NCBI RefSeq assembly: GCF_026672275.1
Contig: NZ_JANQCD010000003.1
Coordinates: forward strand, 124,001-188,000
From: Marinifilum sp. D737
GTDB lineage: Bacteria > Bacteroidota > Bacteroidia > Bacteroidales > Marinifilaceae
Reading direction: 5' to 3'
DNA length: 64,000 nucleotides
Shown: positions 37,698-47,315 of the stretch, piece after piece
How the letters are laid out: every line of letters begins with the position of its first letter
How positions within the stretch are numbered: the stretch's first letter is position 1
Notes under the pieces: model-generated
Seen by the model: the letters and a program-made list of their open reading frames with translations, nothing else
What the model was told of the DNA's origin: nothing
The model's database searches: none
Made by a program: the position numbers and the translations under genes

Positions 37698-40148
37698 ATG
37701 ACTAAGAAAATGAAGTACGGATTTTTTGATGATGAAAGAAGAGAGTATGTAATTACTCAGCCCAATACCCCATTTCCATGGATCAATTATTTAGGTAACG
37801 AGGATTTTTTCTCCTTGGTTTCAAATACAGCAGGAGGTTACAGTTTTTATAAGGATGCCAAGTTTCGTCGCTTGAACAGGTATCGTTACAACAATGTGCC
37901 AATGGATAACGGTGGACGTTATTTCTATATCAAGGACAATGACACAATTTGGTCGCCAGGGTGGAAACCTGTAAAGACAGAATTGGACAAGTATGAGTGT
38001 CGTCATGGTTTGAGTTATACTAAGATTACAGGTGAAAAAAATGGACTGGAGTCAGAAGTTACTCTTTTCATTCCACTTGGGAATTGGTGCGAAATTCAGA
38101 AAATGAAATTGACCAACAAGAGTGAAGAAGTTAAAAAGTTTAAGCTTTTCTCTTACAATGAGTGGTGTTTGTGGAATGCCGAGGATGATCAAAACAATCT
38201 TCAGCGTAACCTTTCTACCGGAGAAGTTGAGATTGATGGCTCTACATTGTACCACAAAACAGAATACAAGGAACGTAGAAATCACTTTGCGTTTTATCAT
38301 GTAAATGCCGATATCGATGGTTATGATACCGACCGCGAATCATTCATGGGATTGTATAATGAAGCTTCAGGACCACAGGCTGTTTTAGATGGAGCTCCTC
38401 GCAATTCAGAAGCCCACGGATGGTCTCCAATTGCATCTCATTATTTCGAGATTGAGTTGCAGCCAGGAGAAAGTAAAGATTTGATTTTTGTTTTGGGATA
38501 CGTTGAAAATGCAGAAGACGACAAGTGGGAGAGCAAAGGCGTTATCAATAAAACAAAAGCAAAGGCACAGATTGCCAAATTTGATACAGTTGAAAAGGTA
38601 GATGCTGCCCTGGCAGAACTGGCTGCTTACTGGGAAAACCTATTGAGTATTATTACGCTGGATCACGAGGATGATAAGTTGAACCGAATGGTAAACATCT
38701 GGAACCAGTACCAGTGTATGGTTACCTTTAACATGTCTCGTTCTGCATCTTTCTTCGAGGTAGGTATCGGACGTGGTATGGGATTCCGTGATTCAAACCA
38801 GGATTTAATCGGATTTGTACACCAGGTTCCTGAACGTGCCCGTGAGAGAATCATCGATATTGCTTCTACTCAGTTTCCTGATGGAGGATGTTACCACCAG
38901 TATCAGCCACTTACCAAAAGAGGTAACGATGCCATTGGTGGAGGATTTAACGATGATCCAATGTGGTTGATTTTAGGAACTGTTAGCTATATCAAGGAAA
39001 GTGGTGATTTCTCAATTCTTGATGAAATGGTACCATTTGATAATGATGAAAGCCTGGCTCAGCCATTGTTTAATCACCTAACGGTTTCTTTCGATCATGT
39101 GATTAACAACTTAGGACCAAATGGGCTGCCATTGATCGGAAGAGCTGACTGGAACGACTGTTTGAACTTAAACTGTTTCTCAACCAATCCGAATGAATCT
39201 TTCCAAACAACTGAGAACAACACCGAAGGTTCGAAAGCAGAATCATTGATGATTGCAGGTTTGTTTGTTGTTTATGGAAACGATTATATCGATTTGTGTA
39301 AGCAACTGGGCAAAACAGAAGAAGCCGGGCGTGCACAGAAAGCTGTGGATGCAATGAAAGAAGCTGTTAAAGCCAAAGGTTGGGATGGAGAATGGTTCCT
39401 TCGCGCCTACGATTTTCATGGAAACAAAGTAGGATCTGACGAAAATGAAGAAGGAAAGATCTTTATTGAATCTCAGGGATGGTGCTCCATGGCTGAAATC
39501 GGAATCGAAGAAGGCATGGTAGAGAAATCATTAAATAGTGTAAAGGAAAGATTGAATACACCTTACGGTATTGTATTGAATAATCCTGCTTTCAGCAAGT
39601 ATATGATTGAATATGGCGAAATCTCAACTTATCCTGCCGGATACAAGGAGAATGCCGGAATTTTCTGTCACAACAACCCATGGATTATTATCGGGGAAAC
39701 CAAAATTGGTCGCGGTAAGGAAGCATGGAATTACTTCAAGCAAATCTGTCCTTCTTATTTAGAGGAAGTTCAGGAACTTCATAAGGTAGAGCCTTATGTG
39801 TATTGCCAGATGATTGCAGGTAAGGATGCTTACAAACCAGGTGAAGGTAAAAACAGCTGGTTGTCAGGTACAGCCGCATGGAATTTCTATGCAGTTGTTC
39901 AATATATCCTGGGAATACAGCCAGACTATAATGGAATAAAAATAGATCCTTGTATTCCTGAAGAATGGAAAACCTATACTGTAAACCGTAAGTTCAGAGG
40001 TGCAAATTATCAGATTGAAGTGGTAAATCCTGAGGGTGTTTCCAAAGGAGTTAAAGAGCTTTGGTTGAATGATCAGAAATTGGATGCCAATATCGTTCCT
40101 GTAATGGATAAAGGAACCTGTAATAAGGTGAAAGTTGTTATGGGATAA
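37698..40148 (+). CDS. cbp: GH94 cellobiose phosphorylase
   Basis: A cytoplasmic enzyme of about 816 residues, without a signal peptide, that would split cellobiose with phosphate into glucose 1-phosphate and glucose. The start is set at 37698 ([17 protein letters not shown]); 37710 is equally possible, and the frame open from 37644 is not needed. Close resemblance to cellobiose phosphorylases is seen in [41 protein letters not shown] and [15 protein letters not shown], where Asp487 is the expected catalytic acid. Length matches the family (about 810). It saves ATP by making a sugar phosphate directly and shows that cellobiose or a derivative reaches the cytoplasm. It is followed by the symporter that likely supplies it. 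Confidence 0.92.
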   Translation: MTKKMKYGFFDDERREYVITQPNTPFPWINYLGNEDFFSLVSNTAGGYSFYKDAKFRRLNRYRYNNVPMDNGGRYFYIKDNDTIWSPGWKPVKTELDKYECRHGLSYTKITGEKNGLESEVTLFIPLGNWCEIQKMKLTNKSEEVKKFKLFSYNEWCLWNAEDDQNNLQRNLSTGEVEIDGSTLYHKTEYKERRNHFAFYHVNADIDGYDTDRESFMGLYNEASGPQAVLDGAPRNSEAHGWSPIASHYFEIELQPGESKDLIFVLGYVENAEDDKWESKGVINKTKAKAQIAKFDTVEKVDAALAELAAYWENLLSIITLDHEDDKLNRMVNIWNQYQCMVTFNMSRSASFFEVGIGRGMGFRDSNQDLIGFVHQVPERARERIIDIASTQFPDGGCYHQYQPLTKRGNDAIGGGFNDDPMWLILGTVSYIKESGDFSILDEMVPFDNDESLAQPLFNHLTVSFDHVINNLGPNGLPLIGRADWNDCLNLNCFSTNPNESFQTTENNTEGSKAESLMIAGLFVVYGNDYIDLCKQLGKTEEAGRAQKAVDAMKEAVKAKGWDGEWFLRAYDFHGNKVGSDENEEGKIFIESQGWCSMAEIGIEEGMVEKSLNSVKERLNTPYGIVLNNPAFSKYMIEYGEISTYPAGYKENAGIFCHNNPWIIIGETKIGRGKEAWNYFKQICPSYLEEVQELHKVEPYVYCQMIAGKDAYKPGEGKNSWLSGTAAWNFYAVVQYILGIQPDYNGIKIDPCIPEEWKTYTVNRKFRGANYQIEVVNPEGVSKGVKELWLNDQKLDANIVPVMDKGTCNKVKVVMG

Positions 40149-40194
40149 AAGCAAGAACAAAATCAATGCTTAGTAATAATTAACTATACAGTGG

Positions 40195-40242
40195 ATAGCC
40201 CGGCTTGCGACAGACAATTAATCTGCCTCAGGTTCGGGCTAT
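40195..40242 (+). other. Long hairpin upstream of the symporter
   Basis: ATAGCCCG (40195-40202) pairs with CGGGCTAT (40235-40242) around a 32-base loop that can fold further (CAGAC/TCTG). It lies 43 bp before the symporter start and has no T-run, so it could be a leader structure or a processing site. Confidence 0.4.
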
Positions 40243-40285
40243 TGAAATACAATATAGACAAGACTTTTTAACCAAACGAAATTCG

Positions 40286-41914
40286 ATGAATAACGAAAAG
40301 ATACATATCAAAGAAAAGATTGGATACGGTTTAGGGGATACGGCCTCAAACCTGTTCTTTCAATCCTTCATGCTGTTTCTTCTGTATTTTTATACAGATG
40401 TATTCGGTATTCCTGCTGCGGCAGCAGGAACCATGTTTCTGGTAACCAGAATCTGGGATTCGGTAAACGATCCTTTAATGGGAATTTTATCAGACAGAAC
40501 CAACACCAAGTGGGGAAAGTTTCGACCATATATTCTGTGGTTGGCCATTCCATTTGGAATTATCGGAGTGCTAACATTTACGACTCCTGATTGGTCTGTA
40601 GCCAGTAAAATTGTATATGCATACATTACCTATACACTAATGATGATGGTGTATACAGCTATCAATATTCCTTACTCTGCCTTGATGGGAGTGGTTTCAT
40701 CCAACCCTATTCAGCGTACAAGCTTTTCTCAGTACCGATTTATTTTTGCTTTTGCCGGGGCTTTTATTGTGCAGGGGATTACTCTTCCTTTGGTTCAACA
40801 ATTTGGAGGAAACGATGATTCCGTTGTAATCGCAGAGCAGGTTCAGAATGAAATTGTGATCACTGAAAAAGGAACCGGAACATCTAAAATTGAATTGGAA
40901 GCTACCCTACCTGGCGAAGAACCGGTTGAAGGAAAAATATCACTTTGTGTACTTACTCCTGAAATGTTTGCTGAGGCAGATACTACAAGTGGACTACTGA
41001 CTTTGCAGAAGGGATTTGAAAAGAGAAGCGTATCCGTGACCGATTATATGGAAGGCGTGGATTTGAGCAAGGCTCAACTGAAAGTAAGTGTTGTGAATGA
41101 ACGCAAAGGTTTTATGTGGGCCATGGTGGTTATGGCTACCCTGGCGGTGATCATGTTCCTGATTACTTTTGCGACTACCAAAGAGAGAGTTCAGCCTGCG
41201 AAAGAGCAAAAAACATCACTTAAAGATGACATCAAAGATTTGGCAGCCAACAAGCCATGGTGGATTTTGTTTGTGCTGGGAATCTTTACCTTATCCTACG
41301 TTTCCGTTCGAAATGGTGCCATCATGTATTACTTTAAATACTATGTGGGGAATGATGCCCTGGCCTCAGGCTTTATGATTGCAGGTACCATTGCAACCAT
41401 TGCATCTATCACCTTAACGGAGTGGTTGTCGAAAACCTTCGGGAAAAAGAGAGCCTACATCTATAGCATGATCCTTACCAGTGTCTTAACCGTTGCCTTC
41501 TATTTTGTTGGCAAGGACGATATTGTAGCAATGTTTGTATTACAGGTATTGATCAGTTTCGTATTTGGGCCAACCGCACCTTTGGTGTTTGCCATGTATA
41601 CCGATGCGGCAGACTATTCAGAGTGGAAAACCGGGCGAAGAGCTACAGGACTGGTAATGTCGGCATCAACCATGGCACAAAAGTTTGGATGGACCATTGG
41701 AGGAGCATTGGCAGGATGGTTATTGGCTGCATTTGGTTTCAAGGCCAATGTAGAGCAAGCCGAAGGAGCTTTAACAGGAATTCAATTGATGATGAGTTTG
41801 ATTCCTGCTGCGGGAAGTGTGCTGGCAGCCATCTTTATGCTGTTCTACAAGCTGGATGAGAAATTTTTGGGCGAAGTAGAACAGGAGTTGAAGTTAAGAA
41901 GAGTAAAGGCCTAA
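40286..41914 (+). CDS. GPH-family sugar:cation symporter with inserted periplasmic loop
   Basis: A 542-residue MFS transporter of the glycoside-pentoside-hexuronide family. The start at 40286 (MNNEKIHIKEKIGYGLGD) is typical of the family. SDRTNTKWGKFRPYILW is the conserved cytoplasmic loop between helices 2 and 3, and MYTDAADYSEWKTGRRATGLV is the conserved late motif. It is about 90 residues longer than usual. Between helix 5 (FAFAGAFIVQGITLPLV) and helix 6 (FMWAMVVMATLAVIMFLI) lies a hydrophilic segment of about 105 residues that topology places in the periplasm, with beta-rich sequence such as SKIELEATLPGEEPVEGKISL. Placed between two GH94 genes, it most likely imports cellobiose or a related disaccharide. 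Confidence 0.9.
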   Translation: MNNEKIHIKEKIGYGLGDTASNLFFQSFMLFLLYFYTDVFGIPAAAAGTMFLVTRIWDSVNDPLMGILSDRTNTKWGKFRPYILWLAIPFGIIGVLTFTTPDWSVASKIVYAYITYTLMMMVYTAINIPYSALMGVVSSNPIQRTSFSQYRFIFAFAGAFIVQGITLPLVQQFGGNDDSVVIAEQVQNEIVITEKGTGTSKIELEATLPGEEPVEGKISLCVLTPEMFAEADTTSGLLTLQKGFEKRSVSVTDYMEGVDLSKAQLKVSVVNERKGFMWAMVVMATLAVIMFLITFATTKERVQPAKEQKTSLKDDIKDLAANKPWWILFVLGIFTLSYVSVRNGAIMYYFKYYVGNDALASGFMIAGTIATIASITLTEWLSKTFGKKRAYIYSMILTSVLTVAFYFVGKDDIVAMFVLQVLISFVFGPTAPLVFAMYTDAADYSEWKTGRRATGLVMSASTMAQKFGWTIGGALAGWLLAAFGFKANVEQAEGALTGIQLMMSLIPAAGSVLAAIFMLFYKLDEKFLGEVEQELKLRRVKA

Positions 41915-41934
41915 TTTTTAATTGTAAATTGAAT

Positions 41935-42010
41935 AGGGGCTGCAAGGCGTAGAGGTTTTGTTATTTGGTAGAGTACATTTTGTAGTGGTGTACTCGATTT
42001 GGCAGCCCCT
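41935..42010 (+). other. Structured intergenic RNA element after the symporter
   Basis: A nested fold: outer stem AGGGGCTGC (41935-41943) with GCAGCCCCT (42002-42010), inner stem GAGTACA (41971-41977) with TGTACTC (41989-41995). The outer stem is GC-rich in an AT-rich region. No long T-run follows, so simple termination is doubtful. Confidence 0.45.
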
Positions 42011-42050
42011 CATTCATTTGAATTAGTTCGAACTTGAAAAGTTGAATTGC

Positions 42051-43739
42051 ATGAATAAGAGAGTAATTATATCGATAGGAATTTTCCTGCTGGCAGCTTT
42101 GTCTGTCATGAGTCAGACAATTGAACCTTTACAATCTGTTAAGACAAAGCAGAAGTTGCTTGCTTTCACATTTGATGATGGACCCAATCCGCAGACTACT
42201 GCTGAAATCATGAACTTGTTTGAGAAAGCAGAAGGAAAAGCCACTTTCTTTACCATTGGGAAAAACCTGTCGAAGCATACGGCCTTAGCCAAAGAGGTAT
42301 TGCAAAGAGGGCACGAAATAGGCAACCATAGCATGACGCACAAGCGTCCGTTGGAAACTACCACGGAAGATGAATCGATGCTGGAGATAAAAGGCTTTCA
42401 GGAGATGATACAAAAAGAATTGGGATACTCACCAAGCTTGTATCGTGCCCCTTTTCTAAAGTATGATATGCTGAATAGTGATAGTTTGGAATCTCTTGGC
42501 TTGAAAGCGGTGAATGCTTCCGTTTATGCCAGGGATGCAAAGAAAGATGTACCGGTTGAGGGAATCGTAAAACGAATCATGGAAGGAGTTCATTCAGGGG
42601 CGATTGTTCTTTGCCATGAGAGACAACATACCATCAAAGCATTGAAACAAGTACTTCCTCAGTTAAAATCAGAGGGATATCAGTTTGTCACCGTATCGCA
42701 ATTGCTGTCTTCGGGTGAAGAAAATTCCATAGCAGCCAATCATCCGCTGATTGAGATTAAAGGAAGTAAATATCATTACATCAAGAATGGAGTGATGGTA
42801 TTTCCTCGTCATTCAGCCAGCTTATTGGCAATGTCGAAAACCAAAAGCAAGTTTAGTCCTGTAAAAGCACAAACAAACACGGGTGTTATTGTGTCCTTTA
42901 AAACGGCCAGTCCCAAAGTAAAAATCAACTTTAAAGTATTGGAAGGAGACAATCGAGGACCTGTTTTCGGAATCTACCAAAATAAGGAGTTTGTAAAAGT
43001 CGCCAAGTTTGGAAAAAAGGATGGACCCTTATTGTCATTTGATATAGAATCTGCGCATAAAGCTAAAGAAGTTAGCTATGAAATCAGTCTTCCGAACTGG
43101 TCCAATGTAGGTCTTGTAAATATTGAACTGGAAGAAGGACATCACTTGGAAGAAATCAAATCGGAAGAGAAACCTGTTTATGTGGCTTACGGAAATTCCA
43201 TTACCCATGGTACCGGTCAGCAGGCAAGTCATCAAAGCTATCCTTTTATACTGTCCCGTGAAATGAACTGGGATTTGTATAACCTGGCAGTAGGAGGAGG
43301 GAAAACTTCTGTGCCTATGGCTGAAATGATCAGGGATGACTTTTCCCATATCGATTACATGACCATCCTGATTGGATACAATGATTATAATGGAGAGGGA
43401 ATATCAGCGAAAGCGTACAGCAAAAGATTGGAGAATTTCCTGAAAACCCTACGAGAAAAGCACAGCCTTACCAAATTGTTCTGTATAACACCAACCCACA
43501 CAAAAACTTTGCGCAGTAAAAAGAGTGGGGAGAGTATAGGTGAATTTAGAAAGAGTATGACTCAGGTGGTGAAAGAGTTTCAACAGAATGGCGATCAGAA
43601 TATTTTCCTAATCAGGGGAGAAGAGATTTCCAAACTCGAAGACCTGAAAGATGCCGTTCACTTTAATGTGGAAGGTGCCAAAAGCTTTGGCGAGAAACTA
43701 TCAATAGAATTAAAGAAGAGACTAGCTACTAATAACTAG
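42051..43739 (+). CDS. Fusion carbohydrate esterase: CE4 polysaccharide deacetylase + SGNH esterase
   Basis: A 562-residue secreted protein (signal MNKRVIISIGIFLLAALSVMSQ) with two esterase modules. The N-terminal NodB domain (about 32-215) has AFTFDDGPNP with the Asp pair, HEIGNHSMTH as zinc-binding H-x3-H, and RAPFLKYD. The middle (about 225-365) is a beta-sandwich like the one that precedes the SGNH domain in CE2-type esterases. The C-terminal SGNH hydrolase (about 370-560) has YVAYGNSITHGTG with the nucleophile Ser, the Gly block AVGGGKTS, IGYNDYNG with the Asn, and DAVHFNVEG with the Asp/His pair. Both types remove acetyl groups from sugars, so it should deacetylate the incoming oligosaccharide, by N- or O-deacetylation in the first module and O-deacetylation in the second. 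It sits between the symporter and the second GH94. Confidence 0.88.
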   Translation: MNKRVIISIGIFLLAALSVMSQTIEPLQSVKTKQKLLAFTFDDGPNPQTTAEIMNLFEKAEGKATFFTIGKNLSKHTALAKEVLQRGHEIGNHSMTHKRPLETTTEDESMLEIKGFQEMIQKELGYSPSLYRAPFLKYDMLNSDSLESLGLKAVNASVYARDAKKDVPVEGIVKRIMEGVHSGAIVLCHERQHTIKALKQVLPQLKSEGYQFVTVSQLLSSGEENSIAANHPLIEIKGSKYHYIKNGVMVFPRHSASLLAMSKTKSKFSPVKAQTNTGVIVSFKTASPKVKINFKVLEGDNRGPVFGIYQNKEFVKVAKFGKKDGPLLSFDIESAHKAKEVSYEISLPNWSNVGLVNIELEEGHHLEEIKSEEKPVYVAYGNSITHGTGQQASHQSYPFILSREMNWDLYNLAVGGGKTSVPMAEMIRDDFSHIDYMTILIGYNDYNGEGISAKAYSKRLENFLKTLREKHSLTKLFCITPTHTKTLRSKKSGESIGEFRKSMTQVVKEFQQNGDQNIFLIRGEEISKLEDLKDAVHFNVEGAKSFGEKLSIELKKRLATNN

Positions 43740-43751
43740 AGATTGAAGAAA

Positions 43752-46145
43752 ATGAAGTACGGATATTTTGACGATAAGAATAAAGAATATGTAGTGGAAC
43801 GACCGGATACTCCGGCATCATGGACCAACTACCTTGGAGATACAAACTACGGAGCGATTATAACCAATAATGCCGGAGGATACAGCTTTTACAAATCAGC
43901 AGCTCAGGGGCGCTTTACCCGATTGCGTTTCAACTCAGTTCCTATGGATCAGGCAGGGCGTTACCTGTATTTTCACGACAAGGATTCCAAAGATTTTTGG
44001 TCAGCTTCATGGCAGCCAGTTGGAAAGTCGCTGGAGCAATTTAAAACCGAGTGCCGACACGGAACTGCTTACACAAAAATTAGTTCGGAATACAAAGATA
44101 TCGCTTCGGAAGTAAGTTACTTTGTTCCCAGGGGAAAGGCTTACGAAGCATGGATGGTGAAGCTTACCAATAAGGGCAAGGAGACAAGAAACTTAAGAGC
44201 TTTTCCGTTTGTAGAGTATGCCTGTAACTGGAATGCAGGGGATGATTTGGGCAACCTTCAGTACACGCAGTACATCGCAAACATGTCGGTTGTTGATGGC
44301 ATTATCGATCATGGATCGAATATCAACATGCCTGAAATGCCTGAGGATTTTCAGCAGAAGGATCAGCAGCGCCATACTTTCTTTGCCATGGTAGGTGCAG
44401 AGGTTTCAGGTTATGATACCGATAGGGATGTATTTATAGGCAGATACAATGGCTATGGTAATCCTGAGGTTGTTCAAAAAGGGGAATGCGCAGGCTCACT
44501 GGCCGAAGGAGGAAATCCTTGTGGGGTTTTACAAACAGACATTTGTTTGCAGCCAGGAGAATCTGTTGAGTTCGCCATTGTCATGGGAATTGGTAGTGCA
44601 CAAAAAGAAGGTGCTGAGGTAAAAGAGAAATATGCAGACCTATCGATTCTGAAAAATGAATTGGAAGAGTTAAAGAACTACTGGCACAGCCGTTTGGAAG
44701 TAATGCAAGTTGAAACTCCTGATGCTGATGTTAACAGCATGCTGAACGTTTGGAGTCCATACAATTGTCAGATTACCTATGCATGGTCAAGAGCTGCCAG
44801 TTTAGTATATGCTGGAGTTCGTGATGGTTTAGGTTATCGTGATTCAGTGCAGGATATGTTGGGCGTGATGCATTCGGTTCCCGAAGAGGCAGGAGAACGT
44901 CTGGAGCTATTGATCACAGGTCAGGCTTCAACCGGAGGAGCGATGCCAGTAGTGAAGCCATTCGCACACAAACCAGGACAGGAGAAAGAACCTGAGGCAA
45001 ATGAATACCGTTCAGACGATTGTTTGTGGTTGTTCAATGCCATTCCTGAATATGTAAATGAAACCGGGAATTTTGATTTCTACCTAAAAGAACTACCCTA
45101 TGCCGATAAGGGGAAAGATTCTGTACTTGGACATTTAAGAAGAGCCATTGAGTTTAACCTGGAGCGTTCAGGAGCCCATGGTATTCCTTGTGGATTGGCT
45201 GCCGACTGGAATGACTGTCTGGTTTTAGGCTATAAGGGTGAATCAGTTTTTGTAGCCTTCCAGTTACGATATGGTTTGGCAAAATACATGGAGATTGCTG
45301 GTAAGCTTGGCTTGGAAAGTGAAGTGGAATGGGCAGAACAGGAGTTAAGAATTTTGGATAAGAGCCTGGAAGAGAATTGCTGGGATGAGGACAGATATGT
45401 TCGTGCCTTTAGCGATAAAGGATTCCGTTTTGGAGCCAAAGAGAATGAAGAAGGTAATATTTTCATGAATCCACAGGTTTGGGCTGTGATTAGTGGTCAT
45501 GCCAATAGGGAAAAAGCCGAAAAGGCAATGAATGTTGTTCACGACGATTTGTATACCGATTATGGTATCATGTTGTGTGCTCCACCATTCGAAAAATCAG
45601 ATTTTGATATCGTTCGTGCCGTATTGTTCAACCCTGGAATGAAAGAGAATGCTGGGATTTTCAACCATACGCAAGGTTGGGGAGTGATGGCTGAAAGTAT
45701 GCTGGGAAATGGAAACAGAGCATACAAGTATTACAAGAGCTACTTGCCAGCTGCCTATAACGACAAGGCAGAAATCAGAGAGATAGAGCCTTATGTATAT
45801 GCACAATCAACACATAGTGTTTACAGCAAGCGATTTGGTTCTTCTCGTTTGCCATGGTTGAGTGGAACAGCTACCTGGGCCTATTATGCAGCAACGCGTT
45901 ACCTTTTGGGAATTCGTCCTGAAATTGATGGATTGACAGTAGATCCTTGTATTCCGGATTCATGGGAAGGCTTTAAAGTGCTTAGAAATTTCAGAGGTGC
46001 GGTTTATAACATCTCTGTTTCAAACCCTAATCGTGTGATGAAAGGGATTGCCTGCCTAAAAATAAACGGTGAAATTATTGAAGGAAACAAGCTACCTGTT
46101 GGCGAAGAAGGCAAAGAATATCAGGTGGAAGTAATTATGGGATAA
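43752..46145 (+). CDS. GH94 disaccharide phosphorylase 2, specificity unknown
   Basis: A 797-residue cytoplasmic GH94 enzyme; the ATG at 43752 is chosen over an in-frame TTG three codons upstream, giving MKYGYFDDKNKEYVVERP. Catalytic Asp488 lies in GLAADWNDCLVLGYKGES. It differs from the first GH94 in substrate-site regions: YRDSVQDMLGVMHSVPEEAG, TGQASTGGAMPVVKPFAHKPG and a YRSDDCLWLF block replace the cellobiose phosphorylase sequences, and GYKGESVF replaces [12 protein letters not shown]. This suggests another acceptor or linkage, such as N-acetylated, oxidised or otherwise modified disaccharide; the family includes chitobiose, cellobionate and laminaribiose phosphorylases. It starts 12 bp after the esterase gene and ends 18 bp before a GH5 gene. 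Confidence 0.88.
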   Translation: MKYGYFDDKNKEYVVERPDTPASWTNYLGDTNYGAIITNNAGGYSFYKSAAQGRFTRLRFNSVPMDQAGRYLYFHDKDSKDFWSASWQPVGKSLEQFKTECRHGTAYTKISSEYKDIASEVSYFVPRGKAYEAWMVKLTNKGKETRNLRAFPFVEYACNWNAGDDLGNLQYTQYIANMSVVDGIIDHGSNINMPEMPEDFQQKDQQRHTFFAMVGAEVSGYDTDRDVFIGRYNGYGNPEVVQKGECAGSLAEGGNPCGVLQTDICLQPGESVEFAIVMGIGSAQKEGAEVKEKYADLSILKNELEELKNYWHSRLEVMQVETPDADVNSMLNVWSPYNCQITYAWSRAASLVYAGVRDGLGYRDSVQDMLGVMHSVPEEAGERLELLITGQASTGGAMPVVKPFAHKPGQEKEPEANEYRSDDCLWLFNAIPEYVNETGNFDFYLKELPYADKGKDSVLGHLRRAIEFNLERSGAHGIPCGLAADWNDCLVLGYKGESVFVAFQLRYGLAKYMEIAGKLGLESEVEWAEQELRILDKSLEENCWDEDRYVRAFSDKGFRFGAKENEEGNIFMNPQVWAVISGHANREKAEKAMNVVHDDLYTDYGIMLCAPPFEKSDFDIVRAVLFNPGMKENAGIFNHTQGWGVMAESMLGNGNRAYKYYKSYLPAAYNDKAEIREIEPYVYAQSTHSVYSKRFGSSRLPWLSGTATWAYYAATRYLLGIRPEIDGLTVDPCIPDSWEGFKVLRNFRGAVYNISVSNPNRVMKGIACLKINGEIIEGNKLPVGEEGKEYQVEVIMG

Positions 46146-46163
46146 TCTTACAAATAAATAAGT

Positions 46164-47114
46164 ATGAGACAAAAAATTCTTATTCTAATAGCTGCTCTGT
46201 TTGTATGCGGAGAAGCCCTGGCAAAAGCTCCGGTTAGGAAACACGGAAAATTAAAAGTGGTTGGTCGTCAGTTGTGCGATGAAAATGGTAGTGTTGTTCA
46301 AATCAAGGGGATGAGTTCCCATGGTTTGTATTGGTTTGCACACTGTATGAACAGAAGTTCTATGGAAGTTTTGGCCAAAAACTGGAAGGTTGATGCAGTG
46401 CGATTCGCTTTGTATCCAAAGAACTATAAAGACAATCCGGCCTATTATACCAGGCAAGTTGATGAGTTGGTTGAAATAGCGGAAGAATTGGGGCTGTATT
46501 GTATTATCGACTGGCATGCTATGGATTCAGGAAATCCGAATAAAGTGCTGGATGATGCGAAAGTGTTCTGGGAGCACATGTCGAAAACCCATGCAGGCAA
46601 GGAGCATGTGATTTATGAGATTTGTAACGAACCCAATAAAACAACCTGGGAAGAGGTGAAGAAATATGCAAATGTGATTATTCCATTGATTCGTAAAAAC
46701 GATAAGGAAACCGTTATTCTGGTAGGAACACCTGATTGGAGTTCAAATCTTGCAGCGGCGGCTAAGGATCCTTTGAATTTTGAGAATATCATGTATACTT
46801 TCCATTTTTATGCCAAGAGTCACAAAAACAGGAAGGCATTTATCGAGGCCATTCAACAAATTCCGGTATTCGTTTCGGAATGGGGTACCAGTAGCTACAA
46901 TGGAGATGATGGAAATGATTACGAGAGTGCCAAAATCTGGTTGGATATTCTGGCAGGAAACAATCCGGAGCAGCTTAAAATTAGTTGGATGAACTGGAAT
47001 TTGAGTGACAAACCAGAAGCTTCATCGGTATTTAAACCAGGAAGCGGTGTACGTCAGGAATGGGATCAGTTGACTGAGACCGGGGAGTGGATTAAAAAGC
47101 AGTTTGGGAGATAG
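46164..47114 (+). CDS. GH5 endo-beta-1,4-glucanase
   Basis: A 316-residue single-domain cellulase with a signal peptide (ILILIAALFVCGEALA). KLKVVGRQLCDENGSVVQIKGMSSHGLYWF is split over the typical first strand of GH5_2 enzymes. YCIIDWHAMDSGNP holds the conserved His, the acid/base is Glu156 in YEICNEPNKTTW, and the nucleophile is Glu239 in VFVSEWGTS. MNWNLSDKPEASS completes the site. It should cut internal beta-1,4-glucosidic bonds in the periplasm or outside the cell. It has no sorting tail, so it probably acts on imported chains. It lies 18 bp after GH94 gene 2. Confidence 0.93.
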   Translation: MRQKILILIAALFVCGEALAKAPVRKHGKLKVVGRQLCDENGSVVQIKGMSSHGLYWFAHCMNRSSMEVLAKNWKVDAVRFALYPKNYKDNPAYYTRQVDELVEIAEELGLYCIIDWHAMDSGNPNKVLDDAKVFWEHMSKTHAGKEHVIYEICNEPNKTTWEEVKKYANVIIPLIRKNDKETVILVGTPDWSSNLAAAAKDPLNFENIMYTFHFYAKSHKNRKAFIEAIQQIPVFVSEWGTSSYNGDDGNDYESAKIWLDILAGNNPEQLKISWMNWNLSDKPEASSVFKPGSGVRQEWDQLTETGEWIKKQFGR

Positions 47115-47257
47115 CAGCTATCAGCTATCAGCAGTCAGCGTTCAGTCTTTAGTTGTTTACTAAAAATCATTTACTAAAATTTCGAAGAATCGGATTGAGT
47201 TTTATGACTGAGATTTTTCTTTTAGCTGATAGCTTGTAGCTGACCGCTGATCGCTAT
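47111..47257. repeat. Imperfect long inverted repeat (GCTATCAGC-type)
   Basis: ATAGCAGCTATCAGCTATCA (47111-47130) and following bases are mirrored by GCTGATAGCTTGTAGCTGAC (47225-47244) and beyond, with an AT-rich middle. The left arm overlaps the TAG stop of the GH5 gene. Repeats of this CAGCTATCAGC type look like dispersed chromosomal repeats and may also protect the 3' end of the transcript. Confidence 0.55.
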
Positions 47258-47315
47258 AAAAACACCATTTTAGAGATTAAATTAGACTTAGATCGAATAC
47301 ACTATAACTAAGACC

